Source of the DNA: JAZKAR01 sp040389065
GTDB taxonomy: Bacteria > Pseudomonadota > Gammaproteobacteria > Burkholderiales > Casimicrobiaceae
Length of the DNA: 45,824 nucleotides
Direction of reading: 5' to 3'
Assembly: GCA_040389065.1 (NCBI GenBank)
Contig: JAZKAR010000002.1
Span: 1-45,824 of the forward strand
Part shown: one piece after another, positions 43,727 through 45,824 of the stretch
How positions within the stretch are numbered: the stretch's first letter is position 1
How the letters are laid out: every line of letters starts with the position of its first letter
Notes under the pieces: model-generated
The model's input: only the letters and a program-made list of their open reading frames with translations
The model's database searches: none
Told to the model about the DNA's origin: nothing
Translations under genes and position numbers: made by a program

Positions 43727-45433
43727 ATGCGATTTTTTGTTATTTTTACTTTAGTCTTATTATGGTTTTTACCTCTAGAATACCGTGATTTAATTCGCCC
43801 TGATGAAGGACGTTATGCTGAAATTGCTCGAGAAATATGGATAAACCATAATTGGATTACCCCTACACTGAATGGACTACATTATTTTGAAAAGCCCCCC
43901 CTACAATATTGGGCAACATCTTTATTTTTTCACATATTTGAACCCGCCGCATGGACAGCACGGCTTTGGCCAGCGATAACAGGTTTTTCAGGAATTTTAT
44001 TAACATTATGGTTAGGAAAGCAATTACAACTAAAGCTGATAAGTTATTTTGCTGCCCTCATACAAATCTCAACTATATTATATGTTGGAAGCGGGCATTT
44101 CAATACTTTAGATATGAGTTTATGTTTTTTCTTACAATTAACATTATTTGGTTATATCAAACATTATTATTTTCCTCAACATATAAAAAGTTCAGCGTGG
44201 ATAATAGGAATAGGTATTGCAGGTGCCTTTTTAAGTAAAGGTTTAATTGCTATTATTTTACCTGGAACAGTATTTATTATTGATAGCATATGGCATCAAG
44301 AGAAAAATTTCTGGAAGATTTCCACACAAAGCCGTATATGGGGTATAGCATTTCTTTTAAGTTTACCTTGGTGTATTGCTGTTTCTATTAAAAACCCTGG
44401 TTTTGCATATTTTTTCTTTATTCATGAACATTTTGATCGTTTTACTACACCTAGCCATCATAGAGAAGGCCCTATTTATTATTTTATACCAATATTACTG
44501 ATAGGATTTTTGCCATGGACATTTATATGGATTCAAAGTTTAAAAAACTATTTAACTAAAATAAAACAGTCTATTAATAAAAATAAAATTTTTACTCAAA
44601 GTACAAAACATTCGTTTGATTTAAAAAAACATACTCGCCTTCAACGAATTTTTATTATATGGTCTATCACTATTTTTATTTTTTTTAGTGTTTCCCACTC
44701 AAAATTACCCTCTTATATTCTACCCATTTTCCCTACCATGGCTTGGTTGCTCGCTTTTTCTTTAGAGCGTTATCCTCATTTTCATTGGCGTAAATCTATT
44801 ATTGCATCATTAGTTTTTTGGATTACAGTCCTTATATTTGCACCATTAATCAAAAATTACATTTCAAATGAATGGTCAAGAGAACTATATAAAAATTATT
44901 ATATTTATTTATATTCATCATTGTTATGTATGATCATAGGCTGCTTTATTTTATTAGCAAGCATGTTTGAAAAAAATTTATCATTTTCCTCACAAGAAAA
45001 ATTGAAATTCTGGTATTGGCCAATATTATTATGGAGTCTTGGTATTCAATTTGCTTTTCAAGGATATCAAGCTTTTTCTCCACAACAATCCATTAAAATA
45101 TTAGTGAATCAAGTTTTGCAGCAAGAAAAATTTAAAAAAGAATTCAAGTTTTATAGTGTAAATACTTATGATCAAACTTTAGATTTTTATATTAATCGTA
45201 CTACTACCCTTGTGAATATTGAGGATGAAATGGAGTTTGGTTGTAAGCAAAAACCTTCGCTTTGTATTAAAAGTATAAAAGAATGGGAAACACTTTGGTT
45301 AAATGAAAAAAATAATGCTTACGCAATTCTCCCAACCAAATTATATGAAGAATATTATAAAACTTTGCCCATGCAATTATTAGGAAAAAATCAACGCCAT
45401 GCAATTATAAAAAGATTTAATAATATTAACTAA
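43727..45433 (+). CDS. ArnT-like GT83 lipid-linked sugar transferase
   Basis: Polytopic inner-membrane glycosyltransferase (568 residues) of the ArnT/PMT-like C superfamily, which moves a sugar from an undecaprenyl-phosphate donor to lipid A, protein or another periplasmic acceptor. The first periplasmic loop has the conserved DEGRYAEIAREIW and LNGLHYFEKPPLQYW segments with the essential acidic DE pair. About 10-12 hydrophobic helices follow, then a C-terminal soluble domain. ArnT itself adds aminoarabinose to lipid A, but no arnBCADEF genes are here, so the substrate is not fixed. Codon use is more A/T-rich than upstream genes, as in the flanking DNA. Confidence 0.85.
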   Translation: MRFFVIFTLVLLWFLPLEYRDLIRPDEGRYAEIAREIWINHNWITPTLNGLHYFEKPPLQYWATSLFFHIFEPAAWTARLWPAITGFSGILLTLWLGKQLQLKLISYFAALIQISTILYVGSGHFNTLDMSLCFFLQLTLFGYIKHYYFPQHIKSSAWIIGIGIAGAFLSKGLIAIILPGTVFIIDSIWHQEKNFWKISTQSRIWGIAFLLSLPWCIAVSIKNPGFAYFFFIHEHFDRFTTPSHHREGPIYYFIPILLIGFLPWTFIWIQSLKNYLTKIKQSINKNKIFTQSTKHSFDLKKHTRLQRIFIIWSITIFIFFSVSHSKLPSYILPIFPTMAWLLAFSLERYPHFHWRKSIIASLVFWITVLIFAPLIKNYISNEWSRELYKNYYIYLYSSLLCMIIGCFILLASMFEKNLSFSSQEKLKFWYWPILLWSLGIQFAFQGYQAFSPQQSIKILVNQVLQQEKFKKEFKFYSVNTYDQTLDFYINRTTTLVNIEDEMEFGCKQKPSLCIKSIKEWETLWLNEKNNAYAILPTKLYEEYYKTLPMQLLGKNQRHAIIKRFNNIN

Positions 45434-45485
45434 TTATAAAAACCCAATAAATGTTAAAAATATGATCCAATTCATTAATTTATGC

Positions 45486-45511
45486 GACATATAATGCAAA
45501 CATTATATGTC
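45486..45511. terminator. Strong hairpin after the GT83 gene
   Basis: An 11-bp perfect stem GACATATAATG/CATTATATGTC with loop CAAA, 52 bases past the stop of the GT83 gene. The next gene is on the same strand. No T-run follows, so it may act as a weak or factor-assisted terminator, an mRNA 3' stabiliser, or an operator for the downstream gene. Confidence 0.4.
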
Positions 45512-45683
45512 AGCTAATTGTAAGGTTATTGTAAGTAATATGTAAATTTTTTAAATTATAATTACACTTTAATTCCATAAATTTTTTAATAACTATTAAA
45601 CTTGAATAATACTACTTATTTAATATAATTTACGCCAAAATATATTAAACAAATAGTATAGTAAATATGCTAAGAAAGATAAT

Positions 45684-45824
45684 ATGTGCGGCTTTGTAGG
45701 TTTTTGGAGTAAATACTCTCATAGTAATACTACTTTTTCTATACTAAAAGCAATGTCTGATAAAATTACTCATCGAGGCCCCGATGGCGGGCATGAATGG
45801 TTAGATGAAGAAAAAGGGATAGGA
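45684..45824 (+). CDS. Asparagine synthetase B, N-terminal part (cut by window end)
   Basis: 47 codons in frame to the edge. It starts MCGFVGFW, with Cys2 the N-terminal nucleophile of class II glutamine amidotransferases after removal of methionine, followed by MSDKITHRGPDGGHEW, the conserved H-R-G-P-D-G motif of AsnB. The full enzyme would transfer ammonia from glutamine to an aspartate-like carboxylate. It could be housekeeping asparagine synthetase or an AsnB-like amidotransferase from a surface-glycan locus, as such genes often sit by glycosyltransferases. The ribosome site is AGAAAG. Confidence 0.85.
   Translation, partial: MCGFVGFWSKYSHSNTTFSILKAMSDKITHRGPDGGHEWLDEEKGIG

Noticed and set aside
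1..45824. tRNA genes, rRNA genes, CRISPR arrays, prophage or full insertion sequences
   Set aside because: Looked for on both strands by eye; no cloverleaf-like pattern, regularly spaced repeat array, integrase or transposase gene was seen.

Overview
The window is a low-GC, gene-dense stretch of a Gram-negative proteobacterial chromosome. The layouts uvrD / pilB-pilC / pilD-coaE and hemA-prfA-prmC, plus TorF-type porin, lipoprotein and RND tripartite efflux genes, fit a gamma- or betaproteobacterium. I lean towards a gammaproteobacterium, but the window does not settle the order or genus. No tRNA, rRNA, CRISPR array, prophage or intact insertion sequence was recognised.

Layout. 0.3-7.7 kb (minus strand): coaE, pilD, pilC, pilB (type IV pilus assembly) and uvrD. 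8.1-8.4 kb: a lone VirB2/TrbC-type pilin gene. 8.9-13.9 kb: hemA-prfA overlapping by 4 bases, then prmC, a small secreted basic peptide, recX, a one-helix membrane peptide and yraN (minus). 14.4-17.5 kb: an exported M3 zinc oligopeptidase translationally coupled to one DppB-type permease, with no other ABC subunits. 17.6-23.4 kb (minus): a GNAT acetyltransferase, bioD, GtrA-like protein, two GT2 glycosyltransferases and uvrC. 23.8-25.3 kb: a small exported protein and a convergent TorF-family porin. 25.6-34.0 kb: a complete kdpFABC-kdpD-kdpE potassium uptake locus with a likely KdpE operator and an extra 34-codon membrane ORF before kdpF. 34.0-43.3 kb: a DUF4337 protein, then a heavy-metal RND operon (lipoprotein, CzcC-, CzcB- and CzcA-like) divergent from a TctDE/QseBC-like two-component pair. 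43.7 kb to the end: an ArnT-like GT83 transferase and the start of an asparagine synthetase B gene.

The strongest signal not explained by genes is a dispersed non-coding repeat of about 103-117 bp, present six times, always between genes and in both orientations. Each copy is a near-complete palindrome with ends TAGAAGTTACGCAGTTG and its complement, and an inner palindrome centred on GTACTGCATGTAC. Two copies have exact short target duplications (ATACT, TTAAAT), so it behaves like a miniature inverted-repeat transposable element (MITE). Copies lie between pilB and pilC, beside the KdpE operator, on both sides of the RND operon and upstream of the M3 peptidase gene, so they may also affect transcript structure.

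Other points of interest are a triple 11-bp-periodic CTGAC/T repeat in the promoter of the two-component pair (a candidate response-regulator site), the orphan conjugative-type pilin, the orphan peptidase-permease pair and an unrecognised lipoprotein leading the RND operon.
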